Assembly: GCA_043228905.1 (NCBI GenBank)
Contig: JBHGNT010000009.1
Coordinates: 930,001-994,000, forward strand
Length of the DNA: 64,000 bases
From: Azolla caroliniana
Taxonomy: Eukaryota > Polypodiophyta
Direction of reading: 5' to 3'
Positions 51,101 to 57,391 of this stretch are shown piece after piece (position 1 is the first letter of the stretch; every line of letters starts with the position of its first letter). The position numbers and the translations under genes were made by a program. The notes under the pieces were generated by a model. That model was not told where the DNA came from, did no database searches, and saw only the letters and a program-made list of their open reading frames with translations.

Positions 51101-51110
51101 GAAATTTTAA
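14955..51110 (+). CDS. VPS13: VPS13 bridge-type lipid transfer protein, 47 coding exons
   Basis: One gene reconstructed from splice sites and reading-frame continuity; the exons sum to 9078 nt, about 3025 residues plus stop. The frame is preserved across all junctions, and all but one donor (exon 9, GTTTGG) look ordinary. Domain order: Chorein_N (about 1-177), long beta-groove region, adaptor-binding/SHR-BD block (about 1477-2276), helical C-terminal segment (about 2661-2909) and a PH-like end (about 2910-3025). VPS13 proteins form hydrophobic bridges that move phospholipids between organelles at contact sites; the plant paralogue SHRUBBY also binds the SHR transcription factor. No PH or C2 insertion is seen, which is more like the shorter SHRUBBY type than the longer plant VPS13M type (inference). 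A small exon could be missed in introns 12 or 17. Start ATG 14955 is chosen; an in-frame ATG follows at 14967. Confidence 0.92.
15386..16539. other. VPS13 intron 2, left part, no element recognised
   Basis: AT-rich intron sequence with repeated phrases such as GAGAGAAAACATG and CATGGAAT at irregular spacing (15430-15800). No coding remnant seen. Confidence 0.5.
16540..18240 (+). mobile_element. Degenerate LINE copies in VPS13 intron 2
   Basis: 17151-18240 shows a decayed RT: STLLYADVVVLIFDSLKG corresponds to LLYADDIVLIFDSPEG of the better copy at 25290-27405, so the catalytic ADD has become ADV. The following bases parallel that copy up to the peptide HLSYAL. A separate shorter relic at about 16680-16760 (THMIRNELS) corresponds to the segment ARMIRSKAS. 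Many stops and indels; an old insertion. Confidence 0.75.
18295..18365 (-). mobile_element. tRNA-derived SINE or tRNA pseudogene
   Basis: On the minus strand a perfect pol III B box, GGTTCAAGTCC (18303-18313), lies about 41 bases after an A-box-like TAACGTACTGGTTAAAC. The T-arm does not form a good stem, so a functional tRNA is unlikely. The far end of the element is not defined. Confidence 0.4.
18475..18770 (+). mobile_element. LINE relic in VPS13 intron 2
   Basis: Contains CATGATAAGGAGCAAATCAT and downstream bases matching the LINE segment at 26085-26330 (ATAAGGAGCAAAGCATC, CATTTTTCCGATYAGTGA, GGGAGCTCCCTAAACGAAGG), with many substitutions. It is a second, independent fragment next to the previous one. 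Confidence 0.65.
20400..23078 (-). mobile_element. Nested Ty1/copia remnant in VPS13 intron 5
   Basis: On the minus strand the RNase H/3' end of a copia polyprotein is readable at 22080-21660 despite stops: VARSRAEAEF, then LEICDLLRIKNDL, then CTTYVSSQ-stop-QLADILTK and LEGEC. It is followed by a polypurine tract GAGGGGGAGTGTT and the LTR start TGTTGAAGTGACTAAAAC (from 21659 down). The other LTR ends at 23078 (TGTTGACGTAACTAAAAC on minus). The left LTR is broken: parts at about 20455-20530 and 21119-21219 match 22880-23040, separated by 590 bp of unknown sequence and by the LINE tail at 21220-21625. Most of gag-pol is deleted. Confidence 0.75.
21220..21625 (+). mobile_element. LINE 3' end inserted in a copia LTR
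   Basis: Starts at CCTTGATCGGGCAATAGCAA and continues through the shared 3' UTR (TGTAATCTCTTATTTGGTCT, TAGGCCATTTTGGCCTCTTA) to TTAATATATC and a (TTTC)n tail. It interrupts LTR sequence that resumes at 21626, so it inserted after the copia element. Confidence 0.8.
23920..24135 (+). mobile_element. LINE 3' UTR fragment with (TTTC)n tail
   Basis: Begins at GGATCTCACATGTGCCAAAA and matches the 3' UTR of neighbouring copies up to the hairpin TAGGCTATTTTGGCCTCTTA and the TTTC run. It carries no coding part, so it is a severely 5'-truncated insertion. Confidence 0.8.
24136..24895 (+). mobile_element. LINE C-terminal fragment and 3' tail, internally deleted
   Basis: Parallels 26480-27400 of the next copy, from AAGACACACTTCTTACA onward, but lacks the segment encoding EEHYVCHCSVFYEIRG. 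It ends with the TAGGCCATTTTGGCCTC hairpin and a TTTC/TC tail. Confidence 0.8.
24896..25185 (+). mobile_element. LINE 3' end of a second subfamily, (TATC)n tail
   Basis: Encodes EFEYHTLIQCSSFDHIRPCLLHLF and LIGKVLEHRESLLTFTRIT, a LINE C-terminal segment different from the neighbours. Its tail keeps the shared form (GGTCTCATAGGTCATATTTG, ACCTCAACAGACGATAATAT) but ends in (TATC)n instead of (TTTC)n. Confidence 0.7.
25290..27405 (+). mobile_element. Best-preserved LINE copy in VPS13 intron 6
   Basis: Contains the pre-RT segment STPQNVRNAIDRLQFGK-like, RT motif B (GVKQGCPLSPTLFGLYIDE) and the catalytic LLYADDIVLIFDS. A long frame at 26383-27060 (225 codons) has a Cys/His-rich motif, EEHYVCHCSVFYEIRGRYHC. 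The 3' UTR has the GGCC hairpin and ends in (TTTC)n at about 27405. The endonuclease part is missing and RT has stops, so it is inactive. It lies in sense orientation within VPS13 intron 6. Confidence 0.85.
27406..28030. other. VPS13 intron 6, right part
   Basis: No gene seen. A minus-strand frame at 27989-27705 contains CKKIDYKVCFGCEGQQTK, which faintly recalls the copia GAG-pre-integrase zinc motif; too weak to assign. Confidence 0.4.
28031..35899 (+). CDS. VPS13: VPS13 exons 7-17: groove region
   Basis: Exons 28031-28095, 28196-28367, 28443-28511, 28598-28677, 29018-29173, 29265-29328, 34633-34740, 34828-35040, 35264-35388, 35488-35647, 35678-35899. The peptides follow the plant VPS13 pattern: SVGIMFTHLNM, LVNKIVDFREFSVYW, IFTVEDRQLHEMLLLWDAL, then YGRHRPG...WQKVWWHYVVQSVL, RRKYVVLYKAKLDSL, LEELEKELDVDEIL, RSWLNLLSMGMLGAAGSV, VPDEIIEGIYEATKYFP and HLKEDIASLDLKVIEM. 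Exon 9 uses a weak donor (GTTTGG). Intron 12 (29329-34632) is 5.3 kb and carries an antisense LINE, a tandem array and an orphan ORF. The exon 13 acceptor (GTGAAG) has a poor pyrimidine tract but is the only one that keeps the frame. Confidence 0.87.
29690..31190 (-). mobile_element. Antisense LINE copy in VPS13 intron 12
   Basis: On minus it begins near 31190 with TPQNIRNAIDWLQFGKGQDH (31088-30864), continues through AWVTRSEPEFFFGEE (30839-30630), and then through C-terminal sequence to a decayed 3' UTR and tail hairpin at 29700-29760. The endonuclease and most of RT are absent. It lies opposite to VPS13 transcription. Confidence 0.75.
31237..31977. repeat. 124-bp tandem array, six units
   Basis: Six head-to-tail units beginning TCTCTTTTTCTTCCTCACTA; one unit lacks a CAT triplet, giving 741 bp. 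Units differ by only a few bases. Each contains a TATA-like GTGTATAAATACCCTA. As 124 is not a multiple of three, each unit restarts an 87-codon frame, which explains the overlapping near-identical frames. It lies in VPS13 intron 12. Confidence 0.95.
31978..32430 (-). CDS. Orphan open frame of unknown origin in VPS13 intron 12
   Basis: The minus frame is open from 32471 to 31917 (184 codons). Its ends run into LINE sequence (above 32430) and the tandem array (below 31978), so the native part is about 150 codons without a stop. Readable stretches include TKFTIYGRAIDLAADHAYLH, KYQFPWATLDVHSCGVYNAM and LDSDPFAPLDEVTQGL. The composition looks like a real protein, not a random frame, yet no start or stop belongs to the insert. 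It is antisense to VPS13. I do not recognise the family. It could be a captured host exon, a TE-encoded protein or a relic of another integrated sequence; no function is proposed. Confidence 0.35.
32431..33138 (+). mobile_element. LINE fragment in VPS13 intron 12
   Basis: Begins abruptly at GCTCTCGAGAGAGAATGTGC and is nearly collinear with 25915-26680: GVETWGLSLHKANHWKDLER, then MTKVEKNRVIRTDIVNLENK, then QLQIEVGRYTRLPLEERICQ. It stops abruptly before the 3' UTR and has an internal deletion before SSHQLQIEV. Both ends look like recombination breakpoints, not retrotransposition ends. Confidence 0.8.
33139..34632. other. VPS13 intron 12, right part
   Basis: No gene seen. A short minus-strand LINE scrap (VIGQLRTSSHQ) lies at about 33510-33560. 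The remainder is AT-rich. Confidence 0.5.
35970..36590 (-). mobile_element. Three stacked LINE 3' tails, antisense, VPS13 intron 17
   Basis: Three successive copies of the 3' UTR/tail in minus orientation start near 35975, 36232 and 36510, each opening with GAAAGATATATT and then CTTTTAAGAGRC. Each later stretch is about 250 bp or less, except the last, which continues into LINE coding sequence. Confidence 0.8.
36591..37180 (-). mobile_element. Antisense LINE body in VPS13 intron 17
   Basis: Minus-strand sequence parallels 26050-26640: GAGGATGGATTCATCATCTG, MTKVKKNRVIQTNIINLEKK, and ends near the peptide for GVETWG at 37170. It joins the tail at 36510-36590. Confidence 0.75.
37486..37940 (+). 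mobile_element. Solo LTR (copy B) in VPS13 intron 17, sense orientation
   Basis: 455 bp running TGTTACAGGCATG...CTCTAATA, flanked by GACAC (37481-37485) and GGCAC (37941-37945), a 5-bp duplication with one change. It matches copy A (13415-13878) in reverse orientation over its full length with scattered substitutions. Confidence 0.8.
37664..37670 (+). promoter_or_regulatory. TATA box within solo LTR copy B
   Basis: TATAAAT in the context GCTATAAATAAGAGG, the usual LTR promoter form, followed by a pyrimidine-rich stretch. It points in the direction of VPS13 transcription. Activity is not shown by sequence. Confidence 0.5.
38703..42523 (+). CDS. VPS13: VPS13 exons 18-26: middle groove region
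   Basis: Exons 38703-38792, 39392-39440, 39509-39651, 39734-39946, 40027-40173, 40315-40622, 40835-42080, 42179-42307, 42386-42523. Readable segments: PIEFVYSPTLMKQMSNFFDR, RVSLKVEVQRPVIIYPESIR, YNQFEFQLQHIE, WGFMPTLDITLSAKKWTLL and FQVVLLPKRLSFSLVTNSE. Exon 24 is the largest (1246 nt). Exon 19 is ended at CAAA|GTAAAG because this alone keeps the frame with exon 20; longer reading hits TGA. The exon 23 acceptor is built on a LINE tail. Confidence 0.88.
40228..40314 (+). mobile_element. LINE 3' tail forming the acceptor region of VPS13 exon 23
   Basis: Reads TGTAATCTCTTGTTTTGCCT, then GATAGGCCAATTTGGCCCCT, TAAAAGACGTTAATGTATC and TTTCTTTCTTCTTCACAG, directly abutting exon 23 at 40315. The tail hairpin is intact and the TTTC run serves as the polypyrimidine tract. 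No other part of the LINE is present here. Confidence 0.85.
42635..45644 (+). CDS. VPS13: VPS13 exons 27-33: adaptor-binding / SHR-BD block
   Basis: Exons 42635-43219, 43324-43395, 43506-43994, 44090-44279, 44379-45051, 45144-45260, 45371-45644, about residues 1477-2276. Typical strands are YAPYWLQNDTGVCINYWLGG, VSLVNATSVPMEVRFDIPFG, VPLPVHLAETGQMRWRPMG, LPLPLTLTLESSAG, LTISVPFWFFNCTGVNLGII, WSRPFSLNPPGGVTTI and FVEYGWDWSGAFAPD. This repeat-beta module (VAB, Pfam SHR-BD) recruits VPS13 to organelles through adaptors in yeast, and in Arabidopsis SHRUBBY it is the named SHR-binding region. All exons join in frame. Confidence 0.92.
45893..48404 (+). CDS. VPS13: VPS13 exons 34-40
   Basis: Exons 45893-46006, 46090-46173, 46280-46330, 46411-46575, 47483-47787, 47862-48212, 48320-48404. 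Segments: CPYTWDEPWRPHHLVLE joined to IPGEGCIGTFDLDEI, FLVSIHAEGAIRVLTFQD, FESVGLSIIDLSPQ, EILFASAKGVTVQLLQG and SYIQIDNQLPLSQYPVMLM. Exon 40 is taken from the second AG (AATCCAG at 48319), giving SFSSISWSHERRG...PVQ, because the first AG would break the frame into exon 41. Intron 37 (46576-47482) shows no element. Confidence 0.87.
46576..47482. other. VPS13 intron 37, nothing recognisable
   Basis: AT-rich intron; no retroelement motif or conserved frame seen. Confidence 0.5.
48494..51110 (+). CDS. VPS13: VPS13 exons 41-47: C-terminal helical and PH-like domains
   Basis: Exons 48494-48640, 48750-48854, 49011-49121, 49208-49285, 49363-49432, 50170-50402, 50760-51110. Highly typical peptides: RGLMALIDIEAAPIQMKQL, HYTRQLLHEIYKVLGSAGFL, GNPMGFIRSLGSGVRDFVSV, TQSLVSNTVFAVTNAA, then a PH-like end with PLSEPGRYILLTEKLLLVV and AEISIRDILYIER. 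These correspond to the ATG_C/DH-like helices and the C-terminal PH-like domain that binds membranes. The stop TAA is at 51108-51110. A possible AATAAA lies at 51492. Confidence 0.93.
49433..50169. other. VPS13 intron 45 with antisense LINE tail scrap
   Basis: A minus-strand LINE tail fragment occupies about 49922-49965 (GAAAGAAAGATATATTAACG then CTTTTAAGAGGCCAAAAT on plus). The rest is unremarkable AT-rich sequence. Confidence 0.6.
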
Positions 51111-52080
51111 ATTCATCTCTATCCCTTTCATTCTTTTTATTTCCTTGGCTTCTTTGTATTATAACTTGCTATCAAGAAAATCTCTTTTTTTCTTATTCGG
51201 ATGGATATATGGGAGTTGTGTACTACCACAAAACACATACAAACTAGAACTACTTGAGTGCAAGAAATTTCCTTTGTTGAAAGAGTGTAAGAAGAGGGGC
51301 CTACTTAAGAAAACTACAAAGCATCATCGTATGCAGAGCATCCACTAGAAAACAGATTTAAAGTTTAGTGTTTAATGTGATAGGGGCACTAGACTCTTAC
51401 AATGGTAATTCGAAAGGGAATTAGTCCCTTTCATGCCTTTCTTCTAGCACGTAAGATTATGTCATTGTACAAAGGATCCATATTTGCCAACAATAAATAG
51501 CCCTCATAAGGCTCTTAATATAAACGCTTCTCATCTTGAAGATACCAAATCAATTCCTTGAAATGGGGGCTAGTTTGGTAAAGTGCCATGTTAAGTTGGT
51601 GTATACTCTAAAGTACACCTTGCAATTTTAGATATGTATCCAGATATGGACCTTGAAGTAATAAAATAGTATTGTTTTCATCTTTTAAAACCTACTAGTG
51701 AACTAATAAAGCAATTCCATAATTTTCCATCAATGAAAATGTCCTAGAGGTTTCATGAAATTCTAAAAATACTTATTGTTGTTTTAAAATTCCCAAAACC
51801 TTACTTGGTAACTAAGCATGATACTTGTATCCATCAGTGAGTTTGGGCTCTTGTCCATTCCAAGAGCTCACTTGTCCATGCACAATATTATAGGCATTTT
51901 CTTGTTGTGCATATAAAGCTTTTTTACATGTCCTCCTATCTCTATATCAGTGAATTCGCCAACTAAAACTATATCTTTTTGGCTTTGATGTGTCTCTAGG
52001 GTAACTTTGGGCATTTTAGTATTTTGGGTTAGTGCTAGTTTCTTTATAGCACGTAATTCCTCTTTCGAGTATTTAATCCA
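51111..52080. other. VPS13 3' flank
   Basis: No gene seen. AATAAA at 51492-51497 is a candidate poly(A) signal about 380 nt past the stop; AATAAAATAG-type runs occur further on. Confidence 0.4.
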
Positions 52081-52470
52081 CTCAATATTGAAGCATCATC
52101 TCCTTGTCAATAGAACAATGTGAGCTCTCAATTGTACTATTCCTTTGTAAAATTCTTGAAGAGATCACACATAGTACATGGTGGTATCCAATCGAATAAA
52201 GAGAGGCATGTAGACTTGATAACTCCTTCTCAAGTATTTAATCTTCATTGTGTGCAAAACCAATCCATGTTGAAGCATCCTTCCCCTCTCAACAAAAGAA
52301 TGTGAGCTCTCAATTGTACCGTTCATTCATAAAATTCTTGAACATTGAGAGTCAATACTCAATTCCACACATCGTGCTGAGAAGGTTAAATGGTGGTATC
52401 CAGTTGAATAAAGAGAGGCATGTTGGCTTGATACGATCAAGTATTGAGCACATGAACATTGAAAAATTGT
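52080..52470 (+). mobile_element. Decayed, duplicated LINE C-terminal relic
   Basis: Two roughly 185-bp direct copies (about 52083-52260 and 52261-52450) share TTGAAGCATC, GTGAGCTCTCAATTGTAC, AAAATTCTTGAA, GGTGGTATCCARTYGAATAA and AGAGAGGCATGT. Their core resembles the LINE segment at 25018-25100 (GTGCACTCTCGATTG, AAGTTCTTGAACATCGAGAG). Confidence 0.5.
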
Positions 52471-52479
52471 ATTATTGAG

Positions 52480-53700
52480 TAGTTGTCACCACAACATCGT
52501 AATTGTAGTCCTCCCACGTGTTAAACCCTCCATCTCAATGAAATACTTCAAAATGCAAACCTAGAATTGTAATTGCAAACACATGGATTGCAATAATAAA
52601 AATGGACAGGCCATCAAATGTATATCTAAATCCGATAGTGTCACACCTCGCAACCTTCGTCCACAAAATTAAAATGCTATAAAGTTGAATGCCAAGAACC
52701 TTAGGTCATGGAATTATTGGTGAAAATTATAAAATTGTGAGTTTCATAATAAATTTTGTAACTTTAAGCCATACATCAATGGACAAGATTGGAACTTGCA
52801 ACATTTTAAGTTATAACTCAATTTACTTATAATCCACTAATCAATTGAGCATTAGAAAGATTGACTCCTAATGGACACACCAAATATCTAAAAATAAAGC
52901 CTTTTCCAACTACCAACCCATTTCCCTCCCTTCTGAATCTCTGCTAGAACAAGAGATGGGTTGAGACTTCTACCGATTAATATGCAATCATGAAGCCAAG
53001 GCAAACCAATCCCAAACATGCACACCCTTCTTAAGATTTGATTATGGATCTATAAAAAACATGAAGGAGTCAGTTGCCAAAGCTTATACCACAAGCTGCC
53101 ATTCAGATAGTAGTAATCTCCAATATTTTTAAGTGTCTGATAACATCACCAAAACAAGATGGTATGACATCAACAAACAACAATGGACAACATGGGCAAC
53201 TTTCACGAATTGATCTTGTGAGGATTGTTTCTAAGGTGATTCTGTCATTAATCATCACTTAGGAGAAGACTTATTGTGCTATTAAGAAAAAGATAAGGTG
53301 AGACATGTGTGCTTCAAGACCACCACCACCTCCCCCCAATACAAAGTGACCAACGAACATGATCGTAAGGCGTCCTCGAGTCAAACCACGCAGCAATGAA
53401 ATGATTGAAGTGTAGGTCGAACAAAATCCACAGTTAATTGAAAATTGGGCACATTACAGGAATACATTCATGCTTGCAACACAATAAGGAAATGGGGGGG
53501 GTGGCGGCCTCGTTTCTATTCAACCTCAAGTTCATAAATGTGAAGAACGAGTGAACCTAGGGCTTGGACGGCCAACTCGTTTCGGGAATCTAGGACGATC
53601 AGGAGGGTACATTGAGAATTCTAAACCCTTGGCCTAGGCAGGAGGGTATATTGAGAATTATATGAAACCAGGAGGGGAGGGTACATTGAGAATTCTATAC
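52480..53700. other. Intergenic, upstream of DPH4
   Basis: No gene recognised. Near the right end a sentence of about 25 bp, GGAGGGTATATTGAGAAT (three forms at 53598-53690), is repeated three times. Confidence 0.5.
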
Positions 53701-53752
53701 ATCCCCTGTTCTTCTTCTTCTTCATCTTCTTCTTCTTCATCTTCCTTGTAGC
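53701..53752 (+). promoter_or_regulatory. CTT-rich 5' leader of DPH4
   Basis: A run of CTT/CAT triplets (TTCTTCTTCTTCATCTTCTT) ends one base before the ATG. Pyrimidine-rich leaders of this type are common in plant 5' UTRs. Confidence 0.4.
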
Positions 53753-53753
53753 G

Positions 53754-54305
53754 ATGGGAGCCGAGGAGAGAACGCACTACCAGTCTTTGGGCGTTGCAGA
53801 GGACGCAACATACGCTCAGATCAGAGCCTCTTACCTCTCCTCCCTCTTGTGGCTCCACCCCGACAAGCAGCAGCCCTCGACTGGTCCACCTGACCATGGA
53901 GACAATTACTCTGTTCCTGCATCTTCTTCCCATGCTTTCTTGAGGATTCAGGAGGCTTGGAATGTACTCAAAGACCCCACTAAACGTGCGTCTTACGATC
54001 TTCATCTCGTGTCAAAGTCATGTTCTCGCATTCATGATGGAAACAATGTCATAGAACATGTTTCTCTCAGAGACATGAACATGGAAACATGCCCCTCCAA
54101 TGATGACGATGATGATGATGATGGATTAGATGATATTTTCTATGAATATCCGTGTAGATGTGGTGATGTCTTCAGCATTTCTCAGAAAGAACTTAATGAA
54201 TTAGGGTTTGAAGGAACTTATCGGCATGATCATCAGCCTGGCAGGTCTTTAATCTTGCCTTGCTCTTCATGCTCTCTTCGGATTGAACTTACATTACCAA
54301 TGTAA
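53754..54305 (+). CDS. DPH4: DPH4-type J-domain / CSL zinc-finger protein (diphthamide biosynthesis)
   Basis: 183 residues, no intron. J domain at about 7-85: THYQSLGV, helix II ending WLHPDKQQ with the obligatory HPD at 35-37, then FLRIQEAWNVLKDPTKRASYD. An acidic linker has seven Asp (117-123). The C-terminal CSL (DPH-type) zinc finger has YPCRCGDVFSI (Cys134, Cys136) and LPCSSCSLRI (Cys170, Cys173). DPH4 (human DNAJC24) supports the first step of diphthamide formation on elongation factor 2, handing iron or electrons to the DPH1-DPH2 radical enzyme with DPH3; it acts in the cytosol. Length and order fit the family. The J domain lacks the G/F and type I zinc regions, so it is not a general DnaJ. 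Confidence 0.93.
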   Translation: MGAEERTHYQSLGVAEDATYAQIRASYLSSLLWLHPDKQQPSTGPPDHGDNYSVPASSSHAFLRIQEAWNVLKDPTKRASYDLHLVSKSCSRIHDGNNVIEHVSLRDMNMETCPSNDDDDDDDGLDDIFYEYPCRCGDVFSISQKELNELGFEGTYRHDHQPGRSLILPCSSCSLRIELTLPM

Positions 54306-54427
54306 AGAGGAGAAATGTGGCAAGGTTAAATGTTTGGTTCTTTCCTTTTATACTTTCTGGCTCATACATGTTTTTTAACCAGTTAGCAAATTTTGAGAGA
54401 AACGATTGCATTTGTGCATGGAAATGC

Positions 54428-54433
54428 AATAAA
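54428..54433 (+). terminator. Candidate poly(A) signal of DPH4
   Basis: AATAAA about 125 nt past the stop, in GCAATAAAAATGGG. Spacing is normal; no transcript evidence. Confidence 0.4.
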
Positions 54434-57391
54434 AATGGGGTGGTGATCTTCTCGTAATGGGCTATTATTTCTTACATGGGAAAGAAACTTGTATATATAT
54501 TTCGGTTTGTATTCGGATACAAGTAAATTAACTAAGACAAATAAAACTAATAAGATACTGCAAATTGGAATCATGTCTTCGTTTGTTCATGACACTGTTA
54601 AAATATGAAAAGTTTTCATACAGATTGACATGAAGCCATCTCATTTTGAACCCATTTTCTTGAGCTCAGCGGCCATCCATAAACTTCTGTGTTTGATCAA
54701 AACACGTGACATGACATGCCTTCTTGAGAATACCGAGATACATTCTGAAAAGAAAGGTATGGGTCTTTTCTGAAAAGATTGGTATGTATATCGAACGACA
54801 TGTTTCATTATTAAACTACATATGCTCTTCATCTTCAGAATTGACTGATATGGTGGGGAAAGCCAACTAAGAAATGTCCCGAGTTTCTATGGCAATGTAA
54901 TCATTCGCGTTAACTCCGCATTCCTCAAATGCTTGGATAAGTGAACACGTTTCTCCATAGCTGTAGTTTTTGAATGATGTTTTGCAGTTACGAAATCAGC
55001 TGCAAAACATCATTCAGAAAAGCTAATGACTATCTCAGCAGATGGATTGATTTCAAATCAGAGAGAATCTAACAAGGTGACATTGGTGTTTATTGGTATA
55101 AGACTTTTGTTAACACTAAAATTGAGGTGATCTCAAATAAAACTGTAAATCGTCATCCATATTCATCTGGCTTCATTGCACCATATGTAAACTTTGTCAA
55201 TGTTTTGGATGAAGATCTTCCTAATTGGACATAATATTGAGCTATGTAAATTTTGTAATGTAGCTACCATGCTGTAAGTTGTTGATGGGTTCGTCAGATT
55301 TTACAAATTTCTGTGTTGTCATGACAGTGCACACAATTGATGTGCAAATAAGTGAAAACATTTTCTTTATAGCACTATCTGAATTATAATGTCTCACACC
55401 TGGTGGCCAGCATTGCCATGGCAGTGCAGACAATTGATGTGCAAATAAGTGAAAACATTTTCTTTATAGCTCTATCTGAATTATAATGTCTCATACTGTA
55501 TGAGCTATGTATTGAAGCATATAATGTTGCACACCTTGTGGCCAACGTGTAATAACTATATGATCTGCATATATAAGTACAAGTGATGAAGCAAATTGGA
55601 ATGTGTGTTTTTGCTCTATTTAGCATTGCCAATATAGGATATATCATTCCAATATATATTTTATCTTGTGCATCTATGCTAAATCCTCATTCTAGTGGAT
55701 ACACCCTCTTGAGTGTTTTAAGTGCATTGGTCTTCCAGGTACAGTAAATCCTCTGGTGTGACTTCTATTTCAAGACTCTAAGTGTGCTGTTTTCAAAGTC
55801 TAGTACATCCTCTGTTCTTTAGTAATTTGCTATCCAAGCTATAATCTTTGTTAATCATCTCCTACAAGAATCTATACCACATGGCTTGCATTTTACAATG
55901 CAAATACCTGAAAATCACAATTAAAAGACATGTCGTTAAAAATGAGCTATGTTCAATTCATGTTATAGTTTTGCATTGTTCATTTGCCTTTGGGACAAGG
56001 TGCAGCAATTATCAATCCACTAGAAATTCTTCATTCATGGTAAAAGCATTGCCCACTGCTTTAGACCGCTATAATATGAAAATTTTGTTTGGCAGCTAAG
56101 AATCAATACTTAACTAACATTGGTGCTCCCAATGATTTCGAATGAAAATATTAAATGCAATCTTCATGAAGCTTAGCCCGTGGAGATAATTCAAGTGCAT
56201 CTCATATGGCATATTCCTATAATCACTGTGATAATGTACAGAATAAATTTAAATTATGCATTAATTCTACTGAATCCTCCTTGCTGCCAGCTACATTATT
56301 TAAGTGACAAATAATTTTAAGGATCATTTTTCTTTGGGTAGTCACAACAAATTTCACTCTGAAAAAATAATGTCTCTGGAATTTGAGCTCCCTGCGAATA
56401 TATGAGCTCAATGAAGTCAATTAAGATAACCTCTCTGAAATTAAAGCTCCTCGAGAATATATGAGCTTTGTGAAGATAATGTCTTTTGGAATTTGAGCTC
56501 CATAAGAATATATGAGCTTGATGAATATAAGTCTTCACATCGAATAATCACTTTCAGCCACCCAGTTGCACACAACACCATGTACAACCATGTGAACATA
56601 TAGAGAAAACCATCAAACAACATATTCCTAGTACAATAAGTAAACAACCACAATACACATAATAATGATATCTAATCGTTGAGCATAAACATTAAGAATC
56701 CTGCATAAGCTTACAATCTTAAGAATTCTGCATAGTTCATACGTAAAAGAATATGGCTGAACAAGTTTTACACATAATAAGAATCCTGCATAATTCACAC
56801 GTAAAAGAATATGGCTGAACAGTTTTACACTAGCATTTCATCTTGCATATACATTGCATCTCTCCGTTAAACTACAATTTCCATTAACATTCCAGGTATC
56901 TTTACTGCAGTAACACGATAATCAGTCAAATTTGAGGCAACAAATTGAAAAAAGCGGCAGCACAAAAAAATTCATGACATAAGAAATATACAATGAAATA
57001 TCTCACTTACTTCCTACACCAAAGATATGGCCAGAACAAATAAAATGTCATTTAGTTCGATAATCTTTGGTAGGAAGAATAAAAAGGTGATTTTAGTTCA
57101 ATATACATTACACTTGCATGCTCTCTTGACTTTTTTTAAGAGATATTAGGCGATCGCCATAAGTGTATTGGAAGATGCATCTGTAGTTCTAATAGAAAAG
57201 CTGGACATCATGATGCTCAGCAAATTTGCAGTGATTCTACATTGGGACAAAGTTCGCATTTTAATAGAATGAATAACAATTTTATATTATTAAGAGCTGA
57301 AGGATATACAAGAATCAATTCACTATAAGAAGCAATGTACCTCTTCAGAGGAGTAAAGCTCCCCAAGCATTGTTCTTCCTCTACAAAGACC
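54434..57391. other. Intergenic between DPH4 and ORM, with short direct repeats
   Basis: No gene recognised. Direct repeats: 55324-55399 and 55421-55496 (about 76 bp, period 97, few differences); three units of about 53 bp around GAATATATGAGCTY at 56368-56525; and two copies of CGTAAAAGAATATGGCTGAA at 56742 and 56801. They are too short to assign to an element. Confidence 0.55.
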
